Shown: positions 1-6,450, counted from the first letter of the stretch. The stretch is 7,190 nucleotides of DNA from an uncultured bacterium (GCA_905215665.1 CAJMQR010000060.1:1-7190); one strand, 5' to 3'. The notes: generated from the letters alone by a model not told the origin. Numbers and translations are program-made.

Positions 1-58
1 TCGAACCCCCGACCTGCTGATTACAAATCAGCTGCTCTACCGGCTGAGCTATACCGGC
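1..58 (-). tRNA. tRNA-Thr (anticodon TGT), partial
   Basis: Read on the minus strand, the sequence folds as a tRNA. It has a 7-base 5' acceptor strand GCCGGTA, a D arm closed by GCTC/GAGC, an anticodon stem GCTGA/TCAGC around the loop TTTGTAA, a five-base variable region, and the start of the T arm (GGGGG then TTCGA). The anticodon TGT reads ACA threonine codons. The window edge removes the 3' half of the T arm and the 3' acceptor strand, so the gene is cut by the window and there is no sign that it is a pseudogene. A consensus promoter lies directly upstream. Confidence 0.95.
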
Positions 59-78
59 ATCTCAAACAGAGCATGATT

Positions 79-107
79 ATTATAGCGGGACAAACCTGTT
101 TTGTCAA
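79..107 (-). promoter_or_regulatory. Perfect sigma-A promoter for tRNA-Thr
   Basis: On the minus strand TTGACA (102-107) and TATAAT (79-84) are separated by exactly 17 bases, matching the consensus at all 12 positions. Transcription would start near 71-72, leaving a leader of about 13 bases before the mature tRNA 5' end at 58. Such a strong element fits a constitutive stable-RNA gene. The rest of the spacer up to 214 holds only a weak stem-loop (157-183) and a poor -10-like GATAAT at 191-196. I see no confident promoter there for the plus-strand gene that follows. Confidence 0.9.
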
Positions 108-224
108 CCTTTTTTTTCATTTCTCCGGAAAAAGATAGGGTGAAGCGGTCGGGGAAAAGCGGCCTTGTTTTTTCGGCCGGCTTGTGGTACGATAATCCCG
201 AATGATGCTTCTCTGGAGGTACGT

Positions 225-1553
225 ATGCTCCCTGATGCTTTCCTTGCGCGGATGCGCCGCCTGCTCGGCAGAGAATTTGACGCTTTTCTTGCATCCTATG
301 AGCTGCCGCGCAATCTCGGTATCCGCCTGAATCCGCTGAAGCAGGCGCGCAAGCTGCCCTGCTGTCTGGAGCGTGTCCCATGGGAGCCAAACGGGTACTA
401 CTGCGCGGCGGGGGCGCGGCCCGGCCTGTCCGCCTATCATGACGCCGGAGTTTACTATCTTCAGGAGCCGAGCGCGATGGCGCCGGCGGCGCTGCTGGAT
501 GCGCAGCCGGGGGAGATTCTGCTTGACCTCTGCGCCGCGCCGGGCGGCAAGTCGACGCAGCTTGCCGCCGCTCTGCAGGGCAGGGGACTGCTGGTTTGCA
601 ATGAGATTCATCCGAAGCGTGCGAGGATCCTTGCGTCCAACATCGAACGCATGGGCGTATGCAACGCATTGGTACTCAACGAGCATCCCGCGAAGCTTGC
701 GGAACGCTTTCCACGCTGCTTTGACCGCATTCTGGTGGACGCGCCCTGTTCCGGTGAGGGAATGTTCCGTAAGGAGGAGGCTGCCGTAAACGACTGGTCG
801 GACGCAACCGTGGCCATGTGCGCGGCGCGGCAGACGGAGATTCTTTCTTCCGCAGCACGCATGCTGAAGCCCGGCGGCCGCATCGTCTACTCCACCTGTA
901 CGTTTTCCCCGGAGGAAAACGAGGGGGTCGTCAGCCGTTTTCTGCACGAGCATCCCGATTTTTCCGTTGCGGAAGTCAAGGCGCCATGGTTTGCCCCGGG
1001 ACGGCCTGACTGGATCAGCGATCCGGCGGAGGGGCTTGACCGCACCTTCCGCCTGTGGCCGCACAGGCTGCGGGGAGAGGGGCATTTTGCGGCGGTGCTC
1101 TCCCATGATGTGCGGGGCGGCGGGGAGACCCCGGCTCCGCAGAGGGCGGGCAACCTGCCTTCCCCGGTCCGCTGTTTTTTGGAGGAGAACGGGATCCGGC
1201 TTCCCGACGGAATGCCGATTTCCTTCGGAGAGACGTATTTCTGGGCGCCGCGGGAGCTTCCCGCGCTGGACGGACTGCATGTTCTGCGGGCGGGGCTGGA
1301 ACTGGGCGAGGTGCGGAAAGGACGCTTCCTTCCTGCGCACGCCCTCGCGCTGTGGCTGAAAGAATTTCCGCAGAGCGTGGCACTTTCCGCCGAAAGCGCG
1401 GAGCTTGCGGCCTACCTGCGGGGCGAGACGCTTCGCCGCCCGCTGGCCGGCTGGACGCTGGTGCGGGTGGACGATTATTCCCTCGGCTGGGCCTACGGCG
1501 CGGACGGCGTCCTCAAAAACCACTATCCGAAGGGCCTGCGCCGAAAAAATTAG
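225..1553 (+). CDS. rsmF: 16S rRNA (cytosine-C5)-methyltransferase, RsmF/NOL1-NOP2-Sun family
   Basis: This 442-residue protein is an S-adenosylmethionine-dependent RNA methyltransferase that makes 5-methylcytosine in rRNA; family members act on the 30S decoding region. An N-terminal RNA-binding part covers about residues 1-80. The Rossmann methyltransferase core follows, with SAM motif CAAPGGKST at 103-111. Motif IV is DAPCSGEG with Cys175, and motif VI is YSTCTF with Cys225. In this family the motif VI cysteine forms the covalent RNA adduct and the motif IV cysteine helps release it. The C-terminal part (about 311-442) carries GLELGEVRKGRF at 357-368 and ends in KNHYPKGLR, typical of the PUA-like tail of Firmicutes RsmF. 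I chose the ATG at 225 because GGAGG (215-219) lies 5 bases upstream; the frame stays open to 165 without a ribosome site. The exact target cytosines cannot be read from sequence. Confidence 0.93.
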   Translation: MLPDAFLARMRRLLGREFDAFLASYELPRNLGIRLNPLKQARKLPCCLERVPWEPNGYYCAAGARPGLSAYHDAGVYYLQEPSAMAPAALLDAQPGEILLDLCAAPGGKSTQLAAALQGRGLLVCNEIHPKRARILASNIERMGVCNALVLNEHPAKLAERFPRCFDRILVDAPCSGEGMFRKEEAAVNDWSDATVAMCAARQTEILSSAARMLKPGGRIVYSTCTFSPEENEGVVSRFLHEHPDFSVAEVKAPWFAPGRPDWISDPAEGLDRTFRLWPHRLRGEGHFAAVLSHDVRGGGETPAPQRAGNLPSPVRCFLEENGIRLPDGMPISFGETYFWAPRELPALDGLHVLRAGLELGEVRKGRFLPAHALALWLKEFPQSVALSAESAELAAYLRGETLRRPLAGWTLVRVDDYSLGWAYGADGVLKNHYPKGLRRKN

Positions 1554-1604
1554 CAATTTCTGTATCCAATTTGTATATTTCTCCAGTTTTATTTGCATTT
1601 CCTC

Positions 1605-1633
1605 TTTACATAATATGAGATTTATGCTATACT
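1605..1633 (+). promoter_or_regulatory. Predicted sigma-A promoter of murA
   Basis: TTTACA (1605-1610) and TATACT (1628-1633) are 17 bases apart, each one base off consensus. They sit in a markedly AT-rich spacer (about 1550-1640) between GC-rich genes. The start point would be near 1640, giving murA an untranslated leader of about 130 bases. No intrinsic terminator is visible after rsmF, so rsmF transcripts may also read into murA. Confidence 0.75.
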
Positions 1634-1647
1634 TTTTTAAGCATTTG

Positions 1648-1733
1648 GCCTTGAAGCATGGATAACTGCCGCGGCGGTTTCCAAGGCATCTCAACGGCTT
1701 CCTTTTCAGGAGGAAATTGCCTCTGCTGAAAGG
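1648..1733 (+). promoter_or_regulatory. Structured 5' leader of murA (two stem-loops)
   Basis: Two stem-loops can be drawn in the leader. The first has an outer stem GCCTTG (1648-1653) with CAAGGC (1682-1687) and an inner stem at 1664-1669/1674-1679 with one G-U pair. The second spans 1701-1733: CCTTTTCAG pairs with CTGAAAGG with one bulged T, and GAGG (1710-1713) pairs with CCTC (1720-1723) around loop AAATTG, for 12 pairs in all. The second hairpin hides a GGAGG at 1709-1713 that is not the murA ribosome site. Neither hairpin is followed by a U tract, so they are not terminators. I recognise no known riboswitch or T-box consensus. Pairing was done by eye, and regulation is inference. Confidence 0.4.
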
Positions 1734-1770
1734 GTACATATTGCATATACTCTAATCGAGAGGGTATAAC

Positions 1771-3063
1771 ATGAACAAATACATGATCCACGGCGGCACG
1801 CCGCTGTCCGGCGTTGTCACGATCAGCGGCGCGAAAAATGCCGCTGTTGCCATTCTGCCCGCGACCCTGCTGGTTCGGGGTGTCTGCCGAATTGAAAACG
1901 TTCCGGATATTTCCGATGTCCGGCTGCTCCTTGAAATTCTTGACGAGATGGGCGCAAAGGTTCGCCGTCTGACTCCGAACACGCTGGAGATCGACTGCAC
2001 CCGCGTCCGGGATTCCGAGCCGGCGGATGCGCTGGTTCGCCGGATCCGTGCGTCCTACTATCTGATCGGCGCGCAGCTTGGCCGTTTTGGCCATGCGAAG
2101 GTCGCCCTTCCCGGCGGCTGCAACTTCGGCCCCCGCCCGATTGACCAGCATATTAAGGGCTTTGACGCCATCGGCGCAAAGGTCACGCTGGAAAACGGCT
2201 GCGTCTGTGCGCAGGCTCCTGCGGAAGGTCTGACCGGCGGGCGTGTGAATCTGGACGTCGTTTCCGTGGGCGCGACCATGAATATCATGATCGGCGCGGT
2301 GCTGGCCAACGGCACCACAATCATCGAGAACGCCGCGAAAGAGCCGCATATCGTCGACCTTGCCAACTTCCTGAACGCCATGGGCGCCAAGGTTTCCGGT
2401 GCAGGCACGGATGTGATCAAGATCCGTGGCGTGCGCGTCCTGAGCGGCGGCTGTTATTCCATCATTCCCGACCAGATCGAAGCCGGCACCTATATGGCGG
2501 CCGTTGCTGCGGTTGGCGGAGATGTGATGATCCAGAATGTCATCCCGAAGCATATGGACTGTATTTCCGCCAAGCTGCGCGAGATGGGCGTGAAGGTCAC
2601 GGAATATGACGACGCCATCCGCGTCCAGCGCACCGGTGCGCTGCGTCCGGCAAATGTCAAGACCCTGCCCTATCCCGGCTTCCCGACGGATATGCAGCCG
2701 CAGATCGCGGTCTGCATGGCGCTGGCTTCCGGTGTGAGCGTCATCACGGAGAGCGTCTATGACACCCGCTTCGGCTACTGCGCGGAGCTCAACCGCATGG
2801 GCGCGTGCATCAAGGTCGACACGAAGGTCGCCGTGATCAGCGGCGTGGAGAAGCTGCACGGCTGCACCGTGCGCGCCTGTGATCTTCGCGCGGGTGCGGC
2901 AATGGTCATTGCCGGCCTCGCGGCGGATCAGGTCACGGTGGTCGAGGACGTCCAGTATATCGAGCGGGGATATGAGAATCTGGTGGGCAAGCTGCTTGCC
3001 ATCGGCGCCTCAATCCGGCGCATTGAAGTGCCGGATCACCGGCAGATTCCGGCCGTTGTCTGA
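1771..3063 (+). CDS. murA: UDP-N-acetylglucosamine 1-carboxyvinyltransferase (MurA)
   Basis: MurA transfers enolpyruvate from phosphoenolpyruvate to UDP-N-acetylglucosamine in the cytoplasm, the first committed step of peptidoglycan synthesis and the target of fosfomycin. The 430 residues match the usual family length of about 420-435. Key residues are present: Lys22-Asn23 in SGAKNAA, the catalytic Cys117 in PGGCNFGPRP (so fosfomycin sensitivity is expected), Asp307 in FPTDMQ, Arg373 in DLRAGAA and Arg399 in ERGY. These correspond to E. coli K22, C115, D305, R371 and R397. The start at 1771 is preceded by GAGAGGG (1758-1764), six bases away. It has its own predicted promoter and a structured leader, and an intrinsic terminator follows eight bases after the stop codon. 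Many Firmicutes carry two paralogues; this window cannot tell which one this is. Confidence 0.97.
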   Translation: MNKYMIHGGTPLSGVVTISGAKNAAVAILPATLLVRGVCRIENVPDISDVRLLLEILDEMGAKVRRLTPNTLEIDCTRVRDSEPADALVRRIRASYYLIGAQLGRFGHAKVALPGGCNFGPRPIDQHIKGFDAIGAKVTLENGCVCAQAPAEGLTGGRVNLDVVSVGATMNIMIGAVLANGTTIIENAAKEPHIVDLANFLNAMGAKVSGAGTDVIKIRGVRVLSGGCYSIIPDQIEAGTYMAAVAAVGGDVMIQNVIPKHMDCISAKLREMGVKVTEYDDAIRVQRTGALRPANVKTLPYPGFPTDMQPQIAVCMALASGVSVITESVYDTRFGYCAELNRMGACIKVDTKVAVISGVEKLHGCTVRACDLRAGAAMVIAGLAADQVTVVEDVQYIERGYENLVGKLLAIGASIRRIEVPDHRQIPAVV

Positions 3064-3070
3064 AAAACAG

Positions 3071-3103
3071 AAATGCACATCCGAATTTGGATGTGCATTT
3101 TTT
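3071..3103 (+). terminator. Rho-independent terminator after murA
   Basis: A perfect 12-bp stem pairs AAATGCACATCC (3071-3082) with GGATGTGCATTT (3089-3100) around the loop GAATTT and runs into six consecutive T (3098-3103). It begins eight bases after the murA stop codon and ends 21 bases before the next start codon. No promoter is visible between it and that next gene. Confidence 0.9.
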
Positions 3104-3124
3104 AGGGAGTTTAAGGAGCGCGAA

Positions 3125-3772
3125 ATGGATACTTTTATCTCTGTTCTGGAAATGCTCGGCACTGTCGCCTTTGCCGTCTCCGGCGCACTGACGGCGATGC
3201 GCAGACGGATGGACCTGCTCGGAGTGATTGTTCTGGGCGTCGTAACCGCTGTCGGCGGCGGGATCATACGGGATATTCTGTTGGGCATTACGCCGCCGCT
3301 GGCCTTCCGGGATCCGACGGCGGTGATGGTTGCCATCGTCACCTCAGTCGTCCTCTTCTTCCCGTGGGTGCGGCGCCATCTGATGCACAATCAGAGGCTC
3401 TTTGATACCGTTCTGCTGATTATGGACTCCGTGGGACTCGGTATCTTCACCGTTATGGGAATCTGGAACGCGCTGGATTTCTCTCCGGAGCGCAGCACCT
3501 TCCTTCTTGTGTTTGTCGGCGTGATGACCGGCGTCGGCGGCGGCGTCCTGCGTGACATCCTGGCAGGCAATACGCCCTACATCTTTGTCAAGCATGTTTA
3601 TGCCTGCGCATCAATCCTCGGCGCAATCCTCTGTGCATTGCTCTGGCACGTAGCGCCAAGCTATCTTGCCATGCTGGCCGGTGTACTGGCTGTGCTGATC
3701 ACCCGGTTGCTCTCGGCCTATTTTCACTGGAATCTGCCGAGAACAAACGACGACGCGCTTTCCGAAAAATAA
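3125..3772 (+). CDS. TRIC-type cation channel / UPF0126 membrane protein (YadS-YicG family)
   Basis: This is a 215-residue, very hydrophobic protein with about seven predicted membrane segments. It has two copies of the family hallmark, GGGIIRDILLG (from residue 44) and GGGVLRDILAG (from residue 138), spaced 94 residues apart. This internal duplication is typical of UPF0126 (Gly_transporter) proteins, whose bacterial members were shown to be structural relatives of trimeric intracellular cation channels. A role in glycine uptake has also been proposed for some members, so the substrate here is uncertain. The protein should sit in the cytoplasmic membrane. I chose the ATG at 3125 because AAGGAG (3113-3118) lies six bases upstream. 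The frame is open further left, but that part lies inside murA and reads as unrelated low-quality sequence. The gene lies just past the murA terminator and just before a cation:proton antiporter. Confidence 0.88.
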   Translation: MDTFISVLEMLGTVAFAVSGALTAMRRRMDLLGVIVLGVVTAVGGGIIRDILLGITPPLAFRDPTAVMVAIVTSVVLFFPWVRRHLMHNQRLFDTVLLIMDSVGLGIFTVMGIWNALDFSPERSTFLLVFVGVMTGVGGGVLRDILAGNTPYIFVKHVYACASILGAILCALLWHVAPSYLAMLAGVLAVLITRLLSAYFHWNLPRTNDDALSEK

Positions 3773-3786
3773 TTTGCATTTTAATA

Positions 3787-3814
3787 TTGAAAAAATGTGT
3801 CAAGGTGCTATAAT
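3787..3814 (+). promoter_or_regulatory. Predicted sigma-A promoter of the antiporter gene
   Basis: TTGAAA (3787-3792) and a perfect TATAAT (3809-3814) are 16 bases apart in an AT-rich 80-base spacer. Transcription would start near 3821, about 32 bases before the chosen start codon at 3853. No terminator hairpin is visible after the preceding gene, so read-through from it is also possible. Confidence 0.75.
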
Positions 3815-3852
3815 ACAGCATTGTGCATTTATGTGAAAAGAGGAACATACTT

Positions 3853-5118
3853 ATGACAATGCTGTTATCCATCGCGGTCGCCCTCTTTGCGGGGCTGATG
3901 CTTTCGCGAGTGGTCAAACTTGTAAAACTGCCCGCCGTGACGGGCTATCTGATTGCCGGCCTTCTGATTGGGCCGTTCGTGCTGGGGCGGCTCCGGATCC
4001 CGGGGCTGGGTTTCATATCTTTCGAGGAAGTGGAGCGGTTAAAACCGATCAGTGAAGTTGCGCTCGGCTTTATCGCCTTTGCCATTGGCAATGAATTCCG
4101 TGTCAGCCAACTCCGGGTGATCGGCAGGCAGGCTACGGTGATTGCCGTGATTCAGGCCTTGGCCGCGACGGTACTGGTCGATCTGAGCCTGCTTCTGCTG
4201 CATCTACTGATGCCGGAAAAGGTTTCCGTTCCGGCAGCCATCACGCTGGGCGCGATCGCAACGGCGACGGCGCCGGCTGCGACGCTGATGGTCGTCAACC
4301 AGTATAAGGCGAAGGGGCCGCTGGTTGATCTGCTGCTGCCCATCATCGCGCTGGATGACGCCATCGGGCTGATTGTTTTTGCGGTTTCCTTCGGCATCGC
4401 AAAGACCTTTGCGAGCGGCGCTGAGCTCAGTATGATCAGCGTGCTTGTCAATCCGCTGCTTGAGGTTCTTGCCTCTCTGGCTCTGGGTTCCCTGCTGGGG
4501 CTGCTCTACACTTATATTGAGCGATTCTTCCATTCCCGCAGCAAGCGGCTGTGCGTTGCGATCACCTTTGTGATACTGGCGGTGTCGTTGTCCATGCTGG
4601 AGTTCAAATTTCCGGGCAGCGAGCTGGAGCTTGGGTTCTCCTCCCTGCTGGTGTGCATGATGCTCGGCACGATTTTCTGCAACATCTGCCCCAGCTCCGA
4701 GGAACTGATGGCAAAGACCGACCGCTGGACCGCGCCGCTCTTTGTGCTGTTTTTTGTCATCAGCGGCGCGGAACTGGATCTGTCGGTGTTCCGCAATCTG
4801 ACCTGTGTGCTGATTGGCATCGTATATATTGTTTTCCGCTCCGCCGGCAAGATCTGCGGTGCGGGCGTCGGCTCCAGGCTCATGAAGTGCTCGCCTTCCG
4901 TGCAGAAATGGCTCGGACTGACACTTTTGCCGCAGGCCGGCGTTGCGCTGGGCATGTCGATTACGGTTGCGGAACTCGGCCCGGAGGGCGCGACCATCCG
5001 GAGTATCGTGCTGTTCTCGGTCCTGATTTACGAGCTTGTCGGCCCGATGCTGACAAAGATCGCGCTGACCAGAGCAGGAGACATTCATCCGAAAGAGGAA
5101 TCCATTGCGTCCAAATAA
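3853..5118 (+). CDS. Cation:proton antiporter, CPA family (Na+/H+ exchanger fold)
   Basis: This 421-residue integral membrane protein has about 12-13 hydrophobic segments and fits the Na+/H+ exchanger (PF00999) fold of the CPA2 group. N-terminal PAVTGYLIAGLLIGP is characteristic. TATAPAAT (137-144) matches the unwound helix crossing region, and ALDDAIGLIVF contains adjacent Asp168-Asp169, the acidic pair seen in electrogenic exchangers. PQAGVALG at 360-367 is another conserved element. It should exchange Na+ or K+ for protons across the cytoplasmic membrane; the cation is not readable. It ends shortly after the last membrane segment and lacks the TrkA-N/TrkA-C domains of Kef-type proteins, so no nucleotide gating is expected. 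The ATG at 3853 is chosen from GAGG (3840-3843), nine bases upstream. A GTG at 3823 would lie on top of the predicted transcription start and lacks a ribosome site. Confidence 0.88.
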   Translation: MTMLLSIAVALFAGLMLSRVVKLVKLPAVTGYLIAGLLIGPFVLGRLRIPGLGFISFEEVERLKPISEVALGFIAFAIGNEFRVSQLRVIGRQATVIAVIQALAATVLVDLSLLLLHLLMPEKVSVPAAITLGAIATATAPAATLMVVNQYKAKGPLVDLLLPIIALDDAIGLIVFAVSFGIAKTFASGAELSMISVLVNPLLEVLASLALGSLLGLLYTYIERFFHSRSKRLCVAITFVILAVSLSMLEFKFPGSELELGFSSLLVCMMLGTIFCNICPSSEELMAKTDRWTAPLFVLFFVISGAELDLSVFRNLTCVLIGIVYIVFRSAGKICGAGVGSRLMKCSPSVQKWLGLTLLPQAGVALGMSITVAELGPEGATIRSIVLFSVLIYELVGPMLTKIALTRAGDIHPKEESIASK

Positions 5119-5160
5119 AACGGCAGGGCTGCTGCGGCATGTTCAGCCGCAGCGGCCCTG
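5113..5160. terminator. Convergent (bidirectional) terminator hairpin
   Basis: CAGGGC-T-GCTGCGGC (5124-5138) pairs with GCCGCAGC-G-GCCCTG (5146-5160) around a 7-base loop, giving a 15-pair stem with one G-U pair on the plus strand. It lies six bases after the antiporter stop. Read on the minus strand, the hairpin is followed by CCG and then TTTTATTT (5113-5120), a usable U tract. On the plus strand the tail TGTGTCGTCC is U-poor. It therefore fits best as the terminator of the minus-strand pair and is a weaker stop for the antiporter. The spacer up to 5215 shows nothing else. Confidence 0.7.
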
Positions 5161-5215
5161 TGTGTCGTCCGGGACAAAAAAACGTGCAGAGAGGGACGGT
5201 GGTTCTTCCTGCGGA

Positions 5216-5668
5216 CTATTTGAGCGGATGTTCACGGATATACGCTTCCAGAATCTGCGCCGCGTCGGAAACCAATTGGGCACAGGGGCGCTTTTGATAG
5301 TACTCCGCGGTGCGGCGCTGGGGAAGGGGAGAGCCGTCCGTTTTGACGCCGGACAGAAGCTCACGGCAGAGAATGCTTCCGTTTTTTTCGCGGAACTGCG
5401 CCGCAAGCGCCTGAAGGCGGACGTAGTGGGCGGCCTTTTCCTCGTGGGACAGGCCGGAGCTGCCGTAGAGCAGTCCCGCCGCCATAAACATGCCGCTGAC
5501 CGCGCCGCAGACCTCACGCATCCGCGCCATGCCGCCGCCGAAGCCGGAGGCGATGCGCCGGGCGGTATCCGGATCCAGCTTTGTCAGATCGGAAAAGGCC
5601 AGCAAAACGGCCTGCGCACAATTGCAGCCGTTCAGAAAATTCTGTGCCGCACATTCGGCATAACTCAT
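5216..5668 (-). CDS. C_GCAxxG_C_C family protein
   Basis: This 150-residue soluble protein shows the hallmarks of the C_GCAxxG_C_C family, a small cysteine-rich group common in anaerobes with no established biochemical role; redox or metal binding is usually guessed. The motifs are GCNCAQAVLLAF with Cys15 and Cys17, the glycine stretch GFGGGMAR (42-49), VCGAVSG with Cys54, CREL with Cys101, and CAQLVSDAA with Cys129. Cys6 is an extra cysteine. There is no signal peptide or membrane segment. The start is firm: AAAGGAGG (5676-5683) lies seven bases upstream inside the end of the preceding gene, and the ATG overlaps that gene's TGA. The two are therefore one operon with translational coupling, ending at the convergent hairpin. 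Confidence 0.88.
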   Translation of the reverse strand: MSYAECAAQNFLNGCNCAQAVLLAFSDLTKLDPDTARRIASGFGGGMARMREVCGAVSGMFMAAGLLYGSSGLSHEEKAAHYVRLQALAAQFREKNGSILCRELLSGVKTDGSPLPQRRTAEYYQKRPCAQLVSDAAQILEAYIREHPLK

Positions 5669-6432
5669 TGCGCTGCCTCCTTTGGAAGGGGAATTTTGTT
5701 GAATTTCAGCATATAACGGATGGAATAGTAGCCCTTGAGGTAGTTTTCTTCATACCATGAAAAGGTTGCCTGCGGCAGATGCACCAGCTCCGGCGCTTCA
5801 CAGCGGAAAAGCTCGAAGGTCGTCTGATCCCCGCAAAGCAGGGCTGCGATCAGTTCCTTTTGCCCCTCCTGCGCCAGCCGGTCAAAACACGCGTCCATGA
5901 CGGTGACGCAGACAAGCTCCTCCTGCGGCGCGCGATCCTGCTTCGTTGCGAACCAGTAGAGAAAATCCGCCTGCGTAAAGGCCTTGCGAGCGGTGACGAG
6001 GGCCAGCTTCTGGAATTCCTCCTCCGCACCGCGCTTTAATACGTCGATCAGGTAATACAGCAGGTTTTCGTTCAGGCAGCAGCAGTCCAGCAGCACCTCA
6101 TACGCACTGCGGGGGCCGTCCGGTTCGTCGATCTGCGGCGGCAGAGTCTCCGGATCGGGTGCTTCCTCCTGCCCGGCCCCGGCCAGAGCGCTCAGGGCAG
6201 AACGAAGGTCTTCCTCACGGTAGCTTTCAAAAAGCTCCGCCGGGAGCGTGTTCCCGTCCTGTGCGGCGCAGCGCCGCACGAATTCCGGGACGCCCATTTC
6301 CCCGATCTGCGTCTGCAGTTCCGCGGCGCGGCGCAGCGGTTCCGCCTCCGAAAGTCCGATGCCCTCCGGCGGAGTGCGCGTACCGTCGGCAAGCTGCTGC
6401 AGGTACGTCAGATAGTATTCGATCAGCGTCAT
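5665..6432 (-). CDS. Hypothetical helical protein, coupled to C_GCAxxG_C_C gene
   Basis: I do not recognise this 255-residue protein. It has no signal peptide or membrane segment and reads as mostly alpha-helical. An N-terminal helical part (about 1-83) contains MTLIEYYLTYLQQLADG. A Pro/Glu/Asp-rich linker (about 84-108) follows, then a longer helical part with LLDCCCLNENLLYYLIDVLKR, which holds three adjacent cysteines at 117-119. Aromatic residues cluster near the C-terminus (FSWYEENYLKGYYSIRYML). No catalytic motif is evident. I chose the ATG at 6432 because GAGG (6441-6444) lies eight bases upstream; the TTG at 6459 would sit inside the predicted promoter spacer. Its TGA overlaps the next ATG (ATGA), so the two proteins are probably made together in similar amounts. 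A scaffold or adaptor role is possible but unsupported. Confidence 0.8.
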   Translation of the reverse strand: MTLIEYYLTYLQQLADGTRTPPEGIGLSEAEPLRRAAELQTQIGEMGVPEFVRRCAAQDGNTLPAELFESYREEDLRSALSALAGAGQEEAPDPETLPPQIDEPDGPRSAYEVLLDCCCLNENLLYYLIDVLKRGAEEEFQKLALVTARKAFTQADFLYWFATKQDRAPQEELVCVTVMDACFDRLAQEGQKELIAALLCGDQTTFELFRCEAPELVHLPQATFSWYEENYLKGYYSIRYMLKFNKIPLPKEAAQ

Positions 6433-6450
6433 TTGATTCACCTCGGTCAA

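Noticed and set aside
157..183. Stem-loop AAGCGGCC / GGCCGGCTT upstream of rsmF as a terminator
   Set aside because: Only 8 pairs with a bulge and a 10-base loop, no U tract after it on the plus strand, and no gene upstream on that strand to terminate.
117..1739. 540-codon open frame on the minus strand opposite rsmF
   Set aside because: It lies wholly opposite a gene with all family motifs, is Arg/Pro/Gln-rich with no recognisable domain, and has no ribosome site. It is an antisense shadow produced by high GC in the third codon position.
1741..1770. TTGCAT with TATAAC just before murA as a promoter
   Set aside because: The spacer is 18 bases but the -10 would touch the start codon and overlap the ribosome site region. 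The TTTACA/TATACT pair at 1605-1633 is better placed.
1627..2859. 410-codon open frame on the minus strand opposite murA
   Set aside because: His/Asp/Arg-rich composition without motifs, and it mirrors murA codon structure. MurA itself is unambiguous, so this is a shadow.
2879..3124. N-terminal extension of the channel gene into murA
   Set aside because: The extension overlaps the end of murA in another frame and crosses the terminator. The internal ATG at 3125 has AAGGAG at proper spacing and begins the conserved membrane protein.
4204..5088. 294-codon minus-strand frame opposite the antiporter
   Set aside because: Rich in Gln, Arg and His, with no motifs and no ribosome site. The plus strand encodes a clear membrane antiporter.
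4551..5716. Plus-strand frames at 4551-5297 and 5105-5716
   Set aside because: The first lies in another frame of the antiporter, and the second is opposite the C_GCAxxG_C_C gene and crosses the hairpin. Neither has family motifs or a fitting ribosome site.
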